The position numbers were made by a program, and so were the translations under genes. This document shows, in pieces, positions 21,702 through 31,379 of a stretch of DNA of 64,000 nucleotides. Numbering within the stretch: position 1 is the first letter of the stretch; each line of letters begins with the position of its first letter. The stretch is taken from positions 62,001 through 126,000 of the forward strand of contig CATKHK010000067.1 of NCBI GenBank assembly GCA_949751835.1, given 5' to 3'. The stretch comes from Blepharisma japonicum (taxonomy: Eukaryota > Ciliophora > Heterotrichea > Heterotrichida > Blepharismidae). The notes beneath the pieces are model-generated. The model did no database searches. It saw only the letters and a program-made list of their open reading frames with translations, and was not told where the DNA came from.

Positions 21702-22235
21702 ATGGAAGAATCAGATTTACCTTTCCCTGAGCTTCCTCCAGAAGAAGGTTTATGAGATACTGGAAATCTTCTATGCCCTTATATGCCAAGTGTAGATGAA
21801 AAAGTACGTGAAATGTTTTTAGCAGCAAAAATATGTGATAAAGATGTTATAGCTGATCTAGGGTGTGGAGATGGCAGAGTTTTATTTGAAGCAGTCAATA
21901 TTGGGTGCAAAAGTGCTATTGGTGTCGAATTAAATCATGATTTAGTGCTTATAGGAAGGGAAAGAATTGAAAAATTAGGGCTGAGTGAAAAAATCAGAAT
22001 TCTTGAGGATGATTTTATGAATATAGACATTACTGAAGCTACAATTATTTATCTGTATTTACTGCCAGAAGCTATGGACAAATTGAAGCCTATGCTTATG
22101 AGAGCCCTAAATGGGAATGCAAGACTTTTGATTTCAGCACATTTTTCTATAAGAGAATGAAGAAAATCTGAAGAAATGAGAGTAGATGGATTTAATTGTT
22201 ACACAAACGAAAGCTTTAGCGAATTAATTTTATAA
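21702..22235 (+). CDS. SAM-dependent methyltransferase (class I), paralog of 58909..59463
   Basis: A 177-residue protein from ATG 21702, read through TGA-Trp at 21753 and 22158 to TAA. Motif I is VIADLGCGDGRVL, followed by an acidic residue at the end of beta-2 (GVELN) and DDFMNID then YLYLLPEAM, the core of a Rossmann methyltransferase. The pattern DLGCGDGR...G.E.N..LV resembles small lysine methyltransferases such as the FAM173 (ATPSCKMT/ANTKMT) group and some bacterial enzymes; the substrate cannot be decided. A paralog with the same N-terminal block (P..PS.D) is at 58909..59463. Confidence 0.8.
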
Positions 22236-22609
22236 ATAGCTTATATTTATTCAGATGGACTAAGAAATAGTTCCTAAATTCCATGCTTAATTGAATAAGA
22301 AAAAGCACAGTTATCATCCTAGTATTTAGTCTCTAATGAAAAAGAATAATTGGATTCAAATTATATTTAATGATAATATAGTATAAAGAAAACCCTTTTG
22401 TATGACTATTTCTTTAATTTTATACATTATAATAAATTGGATTGTTTGCGTCTTTGCATTCAATTTTAGCTTTTGGCATCTTTAAACCAAAATGAAATTT
22501 TCCAGCATACCAAATTATTTCAAATACTTATTATTGTAACAATTTCCTTACTGAATAATTACCAATACAATATATTGTCATAATTTATGTTTAACGGAAA
22601 CCCATTTAT
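22236..22609. other. Convergent intergenic region, nothing recognised
   Basis: 374 bp between two stop codons. AT rich, no frame with conserved motifs and no obvious structured RNA. Confidence 0.4.
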
Positions 22610-23374
22610 TTATTGAACTATCCAGATCCTTCTAGGCTCATAATTATAGCGCAGCTGATCTACGCAAAGTATGTTCCCATACAAGGAATGGTTTTGGTAT
22701 CTTAAGTTTTCTAATGCTGGCCCTTGCCTAACTCTTCCCCATTTATCAAAAATACTTCCATGGCACATACAAGTCCATCCTTTATATTTTCCAATGTATG
22801 GAATTGGGATACAGCCTAAATGTGTGCATCTTGCGTTGAGAACCATCACCTTTGAATTTGGAGCATCAGTGATTCTTACTTGGTGAGCGGTGTCCATAAG
22901 TGTATGTGGAGGAGTTCTGCCTTCGTCGTCCATTTCTTCTTTAGTCAGTCTTCTTATGAATAATGGAACACCATGCCAAGAAATTTGCATAACTTCGCCT
23001 GGAGGTAATTCTCCTATGTCAAATTCCATATATTTGTCTGGGAAGTATCTTACCCAACCTGTAATGATTTGTGCCCAAGCGCTTGCTGCATATTGGAAGC
23101 CGGTAACCCACATAATGTTTCCCATACAGTTTGCGATATAAAGCTGAGCTTTTTTGACTTCCCATTCTTCTTCATTGAATTCACGGGCTTCGTCAAACCA
23201 ATTATCAAGCTTAAGTTTGAAGTCCATTACATCTCTGAAGTTTCCAGGCCTCGTTGGGGTCTCAAAAAAAGGTGCTCCGTCTTCGCTGAATCTATTTCCT
23301 CTGAACCATTCGTCGGCAAATGCTGCCCTAGGGATCTTGATTAGTTGAGAGAGTTTAGAAGCTCTACTTAACAT
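22610..23374 (-). CDS. Rieske iron-sulfur protein of mitochondrial complex III
   Basis: A 254-residue protein. The [2Fe-2S] ligands are CTHLGC (183-188) and CMCHGS (202-207), including the Cys pair that forms the stabilising disulfide. The N-terminus MLSRASKLSQLIKIPRAAF is basic and helical, as for a mitochondrial presequence, and a weak hydrophobic segment around 86-107 (WVTGFQYAASAWAQII) would be the membrane anchor. The C-terminus extends past the usual end with LRYNYEPRRIWIVQ. It transfers electrons from ubiquinol to cytochrome c1. No TGA codon occurs. It diverges from the next gene across 64 bp. Confidence 0.95.
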   Translation of the reverse strand: MLSRASKLSQLIKIPRAAFADEWFRGNRFSEDGAPFFETPTRPGNFRDVMDFKLKLDNWFDEAREFNEEEWEVKKAQLYIANCMGNIMWVTGFQYAASAWAQIITGWVRYFPDKYMEFDIGELPPGEVMQISWHGVPLFIRRLTKEEMDDEGRTPPHTLMDTAHQVRITDAPNSKVMVLNARCTHLGCIPIPYIGKYKGWTCMCHGSIFDKWGRVRQGPALENLRYQNHSLYGNILCVDQLRYNYEPRRIWIVQ

Positions 23375-23438
23375 TTATTAATGGCCATGATGTATTCGAG
23401 ATAGTTTAACTACGTAAAAGGATTCATAATTATAGTCA

Positions 23439-23867
23439 ATGGCATTTAACGCACGTATTGAAGACAAAGATGTGGCAAGCCCAGTGAGAAGAAATTCAGG
23501 ATGGGTTTTTAGATCAATGGAAATAAAGGACCAAGATGTCAGCGAAAATTCAAAAGTAACTGAGGATAGTGAAAGTTTACCTACACTGCATCTGAGGAAA
23601 TCGTCAAAACTCTCAAGTGATATTTTTAGTGAAAAAATTAACTTGGATACACCTTGCCATACCTTACAGGATTTGGATATAATCCTGGAAGGGAAAACTA
23701 AACATTTTGTTTTTGAAGAACATCAGAAACGAGAAGAATTGCATGTAAAGCATGAACCGTTAAAGAGGTCAGTCTTGTCAACAAAATCAGGAAGAGGACA
23801 TATAAGATCAATTCATGATAATGAGTTTGATGGTCAGAATACATGCAAAATTTGTATTTTACAATAA
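23439..23867 (+). CDS. Small disordered protein with C-terminal CaaX box
   Basis: A 142-residue polar protein from ATG 23439, with no membrane segment. It ends CKICILQ. The last four residues, CILQ, form a CaaX box with Gln at X, which favours farnesylation, and Cys-139 could be palmitoylated. It is therefore probably a lipid-anchored peripheral membrane protein. The body contains Ser-rich stretches and an acidic segment but no known domain. No TGA codon. The function is unknown. Confidence 0.65.
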   Translation: MAFNARIEDKDVASPVRRNSGWVFRSMEIKDQDVSENSKVTEDSESLPTLHLRKSSKLSSDIFSEKINLDTPCHTLQDLDIILEGKTKHFVFEEHQKREELHVKHEPLKRSVLSTKSGRGHIRSIHDNEFDGQNTCKICILQ

Positions 23868-24355
23868 TTTTTGAATTTAATAATTGCATGACAATTTTAA
23901 AGTTTCGTATTTGTTAGGGAAGCGGTTATAACTTAAGATTATTTTTTTGGAGATTGACTATTTATTGTTTTTGAAGTGTTGCATTAAGTCTAATTATACT
24001 AAAAATGAGCCCAGCATTATTTTTAAGTAGAAATTAATCATCACATGAAAAAATTGTAAGTTTTAGTTAATAAAAAAAATAAATTTAATAAATAATATAT
24101 CAGGTCATTTTTTATTTGAATTTAAGACTGCTAATTGTTTAATTCATTTTAGTACTAAACAATTAAAAATTTACAGGTTTTTAGTTTTTAAATCAAAATT
24201 CATTCTAAATAAGTCTTGTATATTTCTAAATTGCATTTTAAACCTTTAAGATCTACTAAATTTTTGGCTTTTAATCAAAACATTGGCGATTTCATGCTTC
24301 TTTGGTGAATTTTTTAATTATCATACCTTTTTATATTCATCCATATTGTAATATT
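23868..24355. other. Intergenic, AT rich, nothing recognised
   Basis: 488 bp between two plus-strand genes. Poly-A and poly-T tracts, no credible open frame, no structured RNA recognised. The promoter of the thiamine pyrophosphokinase gene should lie near its 3' end. Confidence 0.4.
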
Positions 24356-25045
24356 ATGAACTTTTCAGTCGATTTATCATGGCTTGAGAGCACTGAACAA
24401 ATCGACATAATAGTTCTTAACACAAATAATATCTCATCGTTTGAAGAGATATATTATCAACTATATGAAAGAGCAGATAAAATCATTGCAGCTGATGGCG
24501 CAGCTAATCTTATCAGAGAGTCTTTAATTAAAAGAAATGGAACTCAGGTCCCAACTCTCATAGTAGGAGATATGGATTCAATTACTGAAGAAACTAAAGA
24601 TTATTTTTCAGAAGTTTTCCAATTTTACGATTCTGATCAAGACACAACTGATTTTCAAAAAACGCTAGGATACATTGATGGCGATAAACCCATAATAGTT
24701 ATTGGAGACTTGGGGGGAAGAATGGACCACTCTTTGCACGCTATAAGTGTGCTATTCGAGCCTAGTCACACTGATAAAAACATATATCTATATAACTCTC
24801 AAAATTTGGCATTCCCAGTATACAAAGGCACCACAAGAATTACTTTCCCAATTAAAAATCCCTGAAAGTACTTTGGAATGATTCCTTTATGTGGCCAAAC
24901 TGTTCTTACAACGAGCGGATTTAAATGGAATTTCAGTAACACACTAAGTGAAATTGGAGGGATTGTAAGCGCTTGCAATGAAGTATTAGAAAATGAAGTC
25001 GTTATAGAGGGTGACAATCATATTTTATTCACATGCTCAAAATAA
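24356..25045 (+). CDS. TPK1: Thiamine pyrophosphokinase
   Basis: A 229-residue enzyme that transfers pyrophosphate from ATP to thiamine, giving thiamine diphosphate. The N-terminal domain shows IIAADGAANLI, the metal-binding VGDMDS, DSDQDTTDFQKTL and GGRMDH, all family hallmarks. After a TGA-Trp (24863..24865) the C-terminal beta domain includes LTTSGFKWNFSN, equivalent to the thiamine-binding T.GLKWNL of eukaryotic TPK1. Upstream codons in frame lack an ATG, so the start is 24356. Its stop is 23 bp from the stop of the convergent L12 gene. Confidence 0.93.
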
Positions 25046-25068
25046 ATTCATAAATAGTTAAGATTAGT

Positions 25069-25827
25069 CTATTGAAACTCAATATCTGCCCCGAGTCCTT
25101 TTAGTTTGTCATAAATTTCTTGGTGTGTTTCTTTGCTTATAGCTTTTGCAAGAATTAAAGGCTCTTTAGCTGTAGATTCTAATTGGTCTTTGGCTTCTTT
25201 GAGTCCTAGCTTTAGCATATCTTTAAGCTCTTTGATCAATTTAATTTTTCCTTCTGGGCTGAATCCTTTGAGAACCAAGTTAAACGAAGTTTTTTCCACC
25301 TTTTCAGGCTTCTTCTCTTCGACAACTTCAGCTGGTTTCGCTGCAGCCGCAACTGAAAACAATTCCCCACTTAAAAATTTGTCCATAAACGACTTCGGGT
25401 ATCCATGAAGCCCAATCATTCCTTTTTGCCCAGTTTCTTCTTGAAATTCAACATTGGCAGGATGATTTGCTGGCCAGAAGTTTTGACTCCTTATTTGTGT
25501 TTCTTTTCCATCCTCTGGAGGTCCATCAGGTTTGAAATTAAAAGTTCTTTTCGTTTTTTCTCTCCAAACGTACTGAAGCGCTCTACTTTCAAGCGGGGAA
25601 AGCTGGAAAATTTCGTCCACAACCATATTGACCCTTTCTTTTTGAGCCTCTGTCAATTCTCTTCCTGCATAATAAATTTCTTTTTTTTGGCTTTCTACAA
25701 ACTTGTCGTATTTTTCTTTGAAGGCTGACAGTCTTTTGATATTTTCTTGTTCTTGGAGCAGTGGCAGCTCTTTGAGAGCTGCTAATTTAGAAAATGACCT
25801 CAATAATGTCCTGTGAAGCAAAGACAT
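25069..25827 (-). CDS. MRPL12: Mitochondrial ribosomal protein L7/L12
   Basis: A 252-residue protein. Residues about 180-252 form the L7/L12 C-terminal domain: FNLVLKGFSPEGKIKLIKEL, LKLGLKEAKDQLES and EIYDKLKGLGADIEF. This domain recruits translation factors on the ribosomal stalk. The N-terminus MLSLLHRTLLRSFSKLAAL-type leader (Arg, Leu, Ser rich, no acids) is a mitochondrial presequence. An extra region at about 50-170 lies between the leader and an Ala/Lys hinge (SVAAAAKPAEVVEEKKPEK). The start codon is only 6 bp from that of the divergent phosphatidylserine synthase gene. Confidence 0.93.
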   Translation of the reverse strand: MSLLHRTLLRSFSKLAALKELPLLQEQENIKRLSAFKEKYDKFVESQKKEIYYAGRELTEAQKERVNMVVDEIFQLSPLESRALQYVWREKTKRTFNFKPDGPPEDGKETQIRSQNFWPANHPANVEFQEETGQKGMIGLHGYPKSFMDKFLSGELFSVAAAAKPAEVVEEKKPEKVEKTSFNLVLKGFSPEGKIKLIKELKDMLKLGLKEAKDQLESTAKEPLILAKAISKETHQEIYDKLKGLGADIEFQ

Positions 25828-25833
25828 TTATAA
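25828..25833. promoter_or_regulatory. Six-base spacer between divergent start codons, in a palindrome
   Basis: The two start codons and the bases between them read CATTTATAAATG, a perfect 12-bp palindrome. Both ATGs are supported by protein features (presequence on one side, exon 1 of the synthase on the other). Core promoter elements must therefore lie inside the opposite gene or be very short. Confidence 0.6.
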
Positions 25834-26998
25834 ATGGAATACGGCAGCCAGGTGCTTTTCTTTTTGACCATAAGTTATATACTTTGTGGACTCCTTTGGA
25901 CGTCAACATCAACTGTAATGGATGAGTTAGGAATGAAATGTTAAAGCAGGACTCATTGGCGTTTGTTTGGTGTTTTTAGCACAAAGTTCACTTAAGCCTT
26001 ACAAGAGCCCTTTTATTAGAGTTCGCGATGTATACTGTAGAGTGGGAGCGAGGTTTGGGCTTCTTTATATTGGGCTGCTGGTATTCTTATTATTCCAAAC
26101 TGAAGATGACGCACGAGCTCTATTTGCTTACATTGACCCAAACCTCAATAAGCAACTAGAAATGCGCACAGAAAACTATGACAGAAACTGCGAATTTACA
26201 ATCCAAAACGTATACAAGCTTTCAGACTTTTATCTTTTAGCTCACTTTTGCAATTGGCTTTTTGCAGCATTGATATTAAGAGACTATTACATTCTTCATA
26301 TATGGAGTGTTTTAGATGAACTTATAGAATTATCATTAAAAAACATCAGACCCAATTTTGCTGAGTGCTGGTGGGATTCTTTGATATTAGATGTCCTTGT
26401 AGCCAATACCTTAGGCATCTGGATTGGAATGGCTTTAATTAGATACTTTAAATCCCTAGAATATGACTGGTTCGGGAGAAGAGGTGCCAAATCAATTAAA
26501 GAATGAAAAGTATGGACTGAGCATCGACATTTCCAAGGAGTATTTTTGGTCATTTTATTTGTGTCACTGAATTTTGTCACTGGATTTACAGTATCAAATT
26601 CGCTATGGATTCCACCTCCAAGCAAATTGAACCTTGTAAGGCTGCTAACATGGCTAGTTGTCGGAGGATTAGGATTCAGAGAAGGATACGACGACGTAAG
26701 GACGTGGGGAGATCATCTTAGAGCAGAAAAGCAAATCTTTGCTCAGTACAGATGGACTGCATGAATGATGCTTTGCTGTGAAGTAATTTTAAGCTGGAAA
26801 TTCAGACATAATGCTGGGAATAGACTTGATGAGTCGGTGCATTGGTATGTAATACTACCTTGGGCAACTTATATTATAGGCTCTCTGCTGTATTATGGCT
26901 ATTTAAGGCTGTTTTACAAGTACAGAATCTACAAAGATGGCACCTACATGGACTTGGAACTCCGCCAACAAAGTTTACAAAACAAAAAAACCAATTAA
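25834..26998 (+). CDS. Phosphatidylserine synthase (base exchange, PSS1/PSS2 type)
   Basis: A 382-residue multipass ER enzyme, join(25834..25914, 25931..26998), that swaps serine for the head group of phosphatidylcholine or ethanolamine. Exon 1 encodes the first membrane helix (VLFFLTISYILCGLLW); removing a 16-nt intron restores the frame into GLIGVCLVFL. TGA-Trp codons are at 25934, 26504 and 26762. The family core is FYLLAHFCNWLFAALILRDY, then [28 protein letters not shown], matching PTDSS '[28 protein letters not shown]'. Helices and a short charged tail complete it. Length is a little under animal PTDSS1 (about 473), mainly from a shorter N-terminus and tail. Confidence 0.93.
25915..25930 (+). 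other. 16-nt intron in phosphatidylserine synthase
   Basis: GTAATGGATGAGTTAG, phase 0, after the Thr codon ACT. Without removal the exon 1 frame stops at a TAA 12 codons later and the conserved frame has no ATG. With removal both hydrophobic segments join as in the family. Confidence 0.8.
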
Positions 26999-27030
26999 TC
27001 ATTAATTCCTAGATTTAGAATAAAAATAAA

Positions 27031-27348
27031 ATGCTGCCTATGCCTGTTCTTCAATGCGCAATTTCTACCCCAGTAATGGTTGAGCTTAAAAGTGGTGAAT
27101 GTTACAATGGTTATATATTGCATGCTGATTATTTTATGAATTTAAAGCTGAAAGATGTGACACATACGAATACAGATGGCGACCATTTTCGAAAAATCCC
27201 TGAATGCTACATAAGAGGGAACAATGTGAAATATATAAGGGTGCTAGAAGATGTCTTGGAAAAAGCTGTAGAAAATAAAGTTTCCATCAAGAGAGGACAA
27301 GCTAGAACGAGAGGGAGAGCAAGATTTATGGCAAGAGGGAGAGGCTAA
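27031..27348 (+). CDS. LSM4: LSm4, U6 snRNA-associated Sm-like protein
   Basis: A 105-residue Sm-fold protein. Sm1 is MVELKSGECYNGYILHADYFMNLKLKDV and Sm2 is PECYIRGNNVKYIRVLED, very close to LSm4 of animals and yeast (ML-----VELKNGE.YNG, PECYIRG..IKYLR). It is part of the LSm2-8 ring on U6 snRNA in the nucleus and the LSm1-7 ring in mRNA decay. The C-terminus is Arg/Gly rich (RGQARTRGRARF), a typical LSm4 RG tail. No TGA codon. The start is just downstream of the synthase stop on the same strand. Confidence 0.95.
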   Translation: MLPMPVLQCAISTPVMVELKSGECYNGYILHADYFMNLKLKDVTHTNTDGDHFRKIPECYIRGNNVKYIRVLEDVLEKAVENKVSIKRGQARTRGRARFMARGRG

Positions 27349-27393
27349 TAATTGAAAAATAAATAATAGGAAGATTTAATTTTTAATTATATA

Positions 27394-28499
27394 ATGAATG
27401 ATATTGAAACTGGAGTAGAAAATGAAACCCATGCTCCATGCAATTCGAGGGATGAAAAAGAAGAAATATATGAAACTGAGATGGTTACAGAAATAGCTAT
27501 AGATTCCAATATAACAAAATTTAATGATATGCCAACAAAAGATATATCACATGCAGATACGGTTAATACTGATGTTTTCCGAAGATTTACTCGAAGTTTT
27601 AGTATTCGTCCAAGGTTTGATTCTGTAGCATTGAACTCAGCCCTCGGGAGAAAAATTGTAAACTTTTAATATAGCATGAGGTAAAGCAAACTCCTACAGA
27701 AGTTTATGAAATTAAACTCTATGATATTTGTAGAAGATTCTACAAGATAGAATCCAAGCATAAAATATCAAATAAATGTATTCCCTACGTGCATCATATT
27801 TATAGATTAAAATCTCAAGAAATTGAATTAAATGAAGATGATTCAAAAATTACTAATCAAAACTTAGAAAATTTAATGGGCGGTCATCCAAGATATTGAG
27901 GAGACTATAGCTTTTATAAAGAAACCTTGGCTTTAGTTTCTATACTTGCTATCAAATGAAAAATAGTTAGTATAGATAATTATAACTATAGACTCCAAGG
28001 AAGAGGGCTTAATATTAAATTATTGGACCTCAATGAAATGAATTCGGATTTGTTTACAATGGAAACACTCTGATGAGCAAATAACATAAAAACTCATCCT
28101 TGGGTTCATGCTGTTGGAGATGAGCTCTTACAAGTAGCAGAACTCCTCATTAAAATTTCGGCCAGAATTTTAAATGATCTTATTTCTTGCAACCAAAATT
28201 GCGATTTTGAGACTTTTCCATCAATTTCACCCTTCCTCGCTGTAAAAAAACCTGCAATTATTAAATATACCAAGGAAAAGCCTGATTTTAATATAAATGT
28301 AATGACATATCAAAGGCTTAAAATTAAAAACAGAATTTTTGGCTTATGCTTCAAAGATGAAGAGTCATTGAAATTAAAATCAATCTATGGGATGATTGCA
28401 GATTTTGAAATGGCTTACAGGAAATTTGAGCAGGATTTGATGACTTTTATCATAAAAACATATCAACTCACTGCTAAAAATCTTGAGGAGTCATATTAA
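27394..28499 (+). CDS. Unknown helical protein with a 17-nt intron
   Basis: A 362-residue protein, join(27394..27657, 27675..28499). Exon 1 (88 codons, MNDIETGVENETHAPC...) is acidic and polar. Exon 2 continues in a different frame only if 27658..27674 is removed; that frame otherwise follows a TAG and has no early ATG. Four TGA-Trp codons occur in exon 2, two of them adjacent (TLWWANN). Exon 2 is helical with HPRYWGDYSFYKETLALVSI and THPWVHAVGDELLQVAELLI, and has no membrane helix or catalytic motif I recognise. It begins 45 bp after LSm4 on the same strand. Confidence 0.7.
27658..27674 (+). other. 17-nt intron
   Basis: GTAAACTTTTAATATAG, phase 0. It is required to connect the two reading frames (length must be 2 modulo 3). 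One or two bases longer than the other introns seen here. Confidence 0.6.
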
Positions 28500-28560
28500 G
28501 ATAATGCATATTTAATAAAATTATTCTAATTAGCTTAGCTTTTTAGCAATTGTTGAAAAT

Positions 28561-29238
28561 ATGAAATTTTGGGAATTTGTTCCTGATAATTTTCACGAGT
28601 CCACTCATAAAGAAATTCTCAAATTCATAAGAATATTTCTTGCTCTATTTTCAGTTGGAAATTTCCTATGAGCACTTATTTTAACTCCAGATTTATTCTT
28701 TATTTATCTAACTTGTTGGGGATTAACAATCACGATGATTTATTTTATAGTTGCTGCTTTATCTTATTTTTCCACAAAATTGACAAAATCAGCATATATT
28801 TTATTTGAAACGATATGGGCGATAGAAAGTTGCATAACCGTTATGTATTGGACAGCTGTAGCGCCCTTGTCACCAATAGATGTTTTACAAACCATTTTTC
28901 ATCATGTAGTCCCAATTATTACACTAACAATTGACTTTTGCTTGAATAGAGTTGATTTTATAAGGAAACATATGGTTTTTCCTTTGGGCATTAGTCTTAT
29001 TTACTTATTGTGCGTGAATATGCCTTATGCATTAGAAGTGGAAGAAGTTTATCCTTTGATGAGCTTCAAAAATGTATGGAGCTATTTGATGATTGTTGGG
29101 GCACTCATTGTAGAAGTGATCGCTTTTGAAGGAGCATTACAATTGAAAAGAAAATTAGGAGGGTGTGCAAGGAATGCGGATATAGAAATGAATAGCAATA
29201 ACTTTGAAATAAATGGCAAAAGACCTTTAACTTCCTAA
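28561..29238 (+). CDS. Six-helix membrane protein, AIG1/ADTRP-like
   Basis: A 225-residue protein from ATG 28561 with a TGA-Trp in NFLWALIL. It has about six hydrophobic helices. The first conserved-looking block is FIYLTCWGLTITMIYFIVAAL, and a later one is TIFHHVVPIITLTIDF. These resemble the Thr- and His-containing helices of AIG1/ADTRP (FAR-17a family), which hydrolyse fatty-acid esters of hydroxy fatty acids using a membrane Thr and His. The invertebrate 'rolling stone' group also has an LTNW block and is an alternative. The 30-residue C-terminal tail is polar and cytosolic. Confidence 0.55.
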
Positions 29239-29338
29239 TTAATCCATTGAATTTTCAAAGCATATAGCATAATATCAAATATTATATTTACAAGTTTTTT
29301 CATAAAATATGATGAATAAAAAAATCATCATACTTTAA

Positions 29339-30427
29339 ATGGAAACTCTTTACATCGATCCATATAAAGAACAAGATTTCCCAAGATTAGTAAATCGTTC
29401 AGAAACTTTGTCAAGCAAGCTATCAGCTTCAAAGTTCAATAAAATTAATAGCCCTCCTTCTTCAGTGCATGAGAGGCTTTATAAAGATTCCATAATTCGG
29501 CAGCAAACTAAAACCCATAGAAACACTCCAAATTTATCTAACAAAATTGAAGGAAAGCCACGAAAAGGTATTGAAAATATTTTATTGCAAAAAGGTAAAA
29601 TCCTTGAAGAGAAAAAAGAAAGGCTTAGAGAAAAATGGGAATGAATAAGAAAGCAAAATTTCCGGTATGCTCCAGAAATCAATGAATTATCAAAGAAGTT
29701 AGCCTATATATCGTATGTGAAAAAAGGGCATTGAGAATCCCCTAGGTGCTCTTCTAGGAGTTCATCAAATGATGCATTGAAAATGAAGAACCTAACTGAA
29801 AGAAATGATAATGGAGGAATAAAGAAGTATCCTGGCCTAAATATTAATATTGCTGATCTGCAGAAATTTGAGTTGCCTTATCAAAGCTTAACTTCAAGAA
29901 GCACTCAGAAAAATTTTGAAATTCAGCCAGATTGAAATGAAGAAAACGGCCTAACAGAAAGAAAAATACTAAAAAGTCCTCATAACAATAAAGAAAAGAA
30001 GAATTCTGTAGAAAACTCATCTATTTTACTTAAGAAATCAATTGAAGGCAATTCATCTCGGCCAGGTTCTAAAATGAGTTTTACTCACGAGCAATGCATG
30101 GTTTCTCCAAATTCCCAAAATAAAAGAAAAAAATCTTACGAGAACATAAAAATCTCAAATAAAGACGAATACGTTTTAAATTTACTACATCAAAGGTCTC
30201 GCACAAATACCCCTTCTAATAAAAATACACCATCTATAGAGCCTAAAAAATCATCTAATCCTCAATCACCTAGTCATATTCCAAGTAAAAGTGAAATTAC
30301 TATTGACAAGCCCCCAAGAATTGTTGCTGATTCAGCTCTCCCATTAGAACTTGCACATCATTATAAAGAAATAATAAAACGGAGATGTGAAGAAGACCAT
30401 AATTTCTTAATTTCTAGTCATAAATAG
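29339..30427 (+). CDS. Ser-rich protein with HERLY/PEIN motif, probably cytoskeletal
   Basis: A 362-residue protein with three TGA-Trp codons (29642, 29732 and 29933 region). The N-terminal part has VHERLYKDSIIRQQ, a Glu/Lys helix (LEEKKERLREKWEW) and then FRYAPEINELSKKLA. This is the same RLY plus PxIN..S..L pairing that repeats in the protein at 12619..13656. The rest is polar with many Ser-Pro and Asn-Thr-Pro motifs, and the C-terminus (LELAHHYKEIIKRRCEEDHN) is helical. Such proteins are numerous in ciliates and often localise to cilia or cortex, but none is named here. The role is unknown. Confidence 0.7.
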
Positions 30428-30446
30428 TAACATTTAAACTATGTGC

Positions 30447-30968
30447 TTATACCTTATCTGTAAAAGCAGATTTACTTGAAGCAAAACTTCTCTGCTGAGT
30501 TCGCTCGTGCAAAAGACTTTCCAGTCTTTGTGCAGCAGATGCCCTTTTCTCTCTTACAAAAGCACTACTAAGACGATCCACGTCTGTACGAAGGCGAATT
30601 AACTCCTGTGCAAGCTGAGTATATTCTTCAATCCCTTGGCTTGGCCGAGTACTTTCTTCTGGCTTAGTTGATTTAGCAGATTCAAGCTCTTTTTTCATCT
30701 CGTCATATACAAATTTCAGCGTTCTTATTTCTTCTTCATGCTGTGCTTTGAGTTGCTTAATTATTTTGTTAGCTTCATTCAAACCATTTTTGAGATAATT
30801 CACTTCTTTTCGTAATGATTCAATTTCTTGAGGATCAGATGAAGCTTGAGTTCTTGGAGTAATTAGGTTAGCATAAGACTGATAAATTGCTTGACTTCCT
30901 CTAGGAGTAGCTGGGTTTCTTGGAGACGAAGAAGTCCTAGGAGTTGAATTCTTCTTTGCAAATGACAT
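30447..30968 (-). CDS. Small coiled-coil protein
   Basis: A 173-residue protein. Residues 1-45 are Ser/Thr/Pro/Arg rich with repeated TPR and SPR sites (TPRTSSSPRNPATPRGS). Residues about 46-98 form a coiled coil (EIESLRKEVNYLKNGL) and about 110-160 a second helix. No TGA, no known domain. The stop lies 19 bp from the convergent gene's stop. Possibly a centriolar or cortical linker; the family is not identified. Confidence 0.65.
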   Translation of the reverse strand: MSFAKKNSTPRTSSSPRNPATPRGSQAIYQSYANLITPRTQASSDPQEIESLRKEVNYLKNGLNEANKIIKQLKAQHEEEIRTLKFVYDEMKKELESAKSTKPEESTRPSQGIEEYTQLAQELIRLRTDVDRLSSAFVREKRASAAQRLESLLHERTQQRSFASSKSAFTDKV

Positions 30969-31010
30969 TAAATGTTTTAATTACTAATTGAAATTTGAAT
31001 TAATTTTTTT

Positions 31011-31379
31011 CTAATACAACAGTTTAATATGATGCGTAAGCTTGGGGTGAAGAACTATACAACGTCCGCTAGGAACATGAACTTCTATAACATCGGATGG
31101 GATTTGAGTTATGAGAACTTCTCCATCAATTAAGGCTTCATGATATTGCTTGGTATCAAATTTATGGGATTCTGGGTCGATATAAGCTACAAGAGGACCT
31201 TGAAAATGAGATGGGCAGTAAGCATGAAAATGCTGGCATTGGTGGAAGCCCAAACGAGGGTGATTTTTTGAAAATGATAACTTTTGATCAGGAACGGAAT
31301 GATTTAGTATAGTATAGCCAGTGTCTTCTAAGCTATTCTTGCACTCGAAATGATTTTTTATGTTCAAGAGTCTCTCCAT
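31011..31379 (-). CDS. Small His/Cys-containing protein, unknown
   Basis: A 122-residue protein from ATG 31379. It contains FHQCQHFHAYCPSHF, a cluster of two Cys and four His that could bind a metal, and a beta-rich second half (GEVLITQIPSDVIEVHVPSGRCIVL). It looks like a small globular domain. No family recognised. Confidence 0.6.
   Translation of the reverse strand: MERLLNIKNHFECKNSLEDTGYTILNHSVPDQKLSFSKNHPRLGFHQCQHFHAYCPSHFQGPLVAYIDPESHKFDTKQYHEALIDGEVLITQIPSDVIEVHVPSGRCIVLHPKLTHHIKLLY

Noticed and set aside
25926-25946. Alternative introns in the phosphatidylserine synthase start (GTTAG..., 21 nt or 10 nt)
   Set aside because: Only the 16-nt intron at 25915..25930 restores the frame, fits the intron size and joins the two helices.
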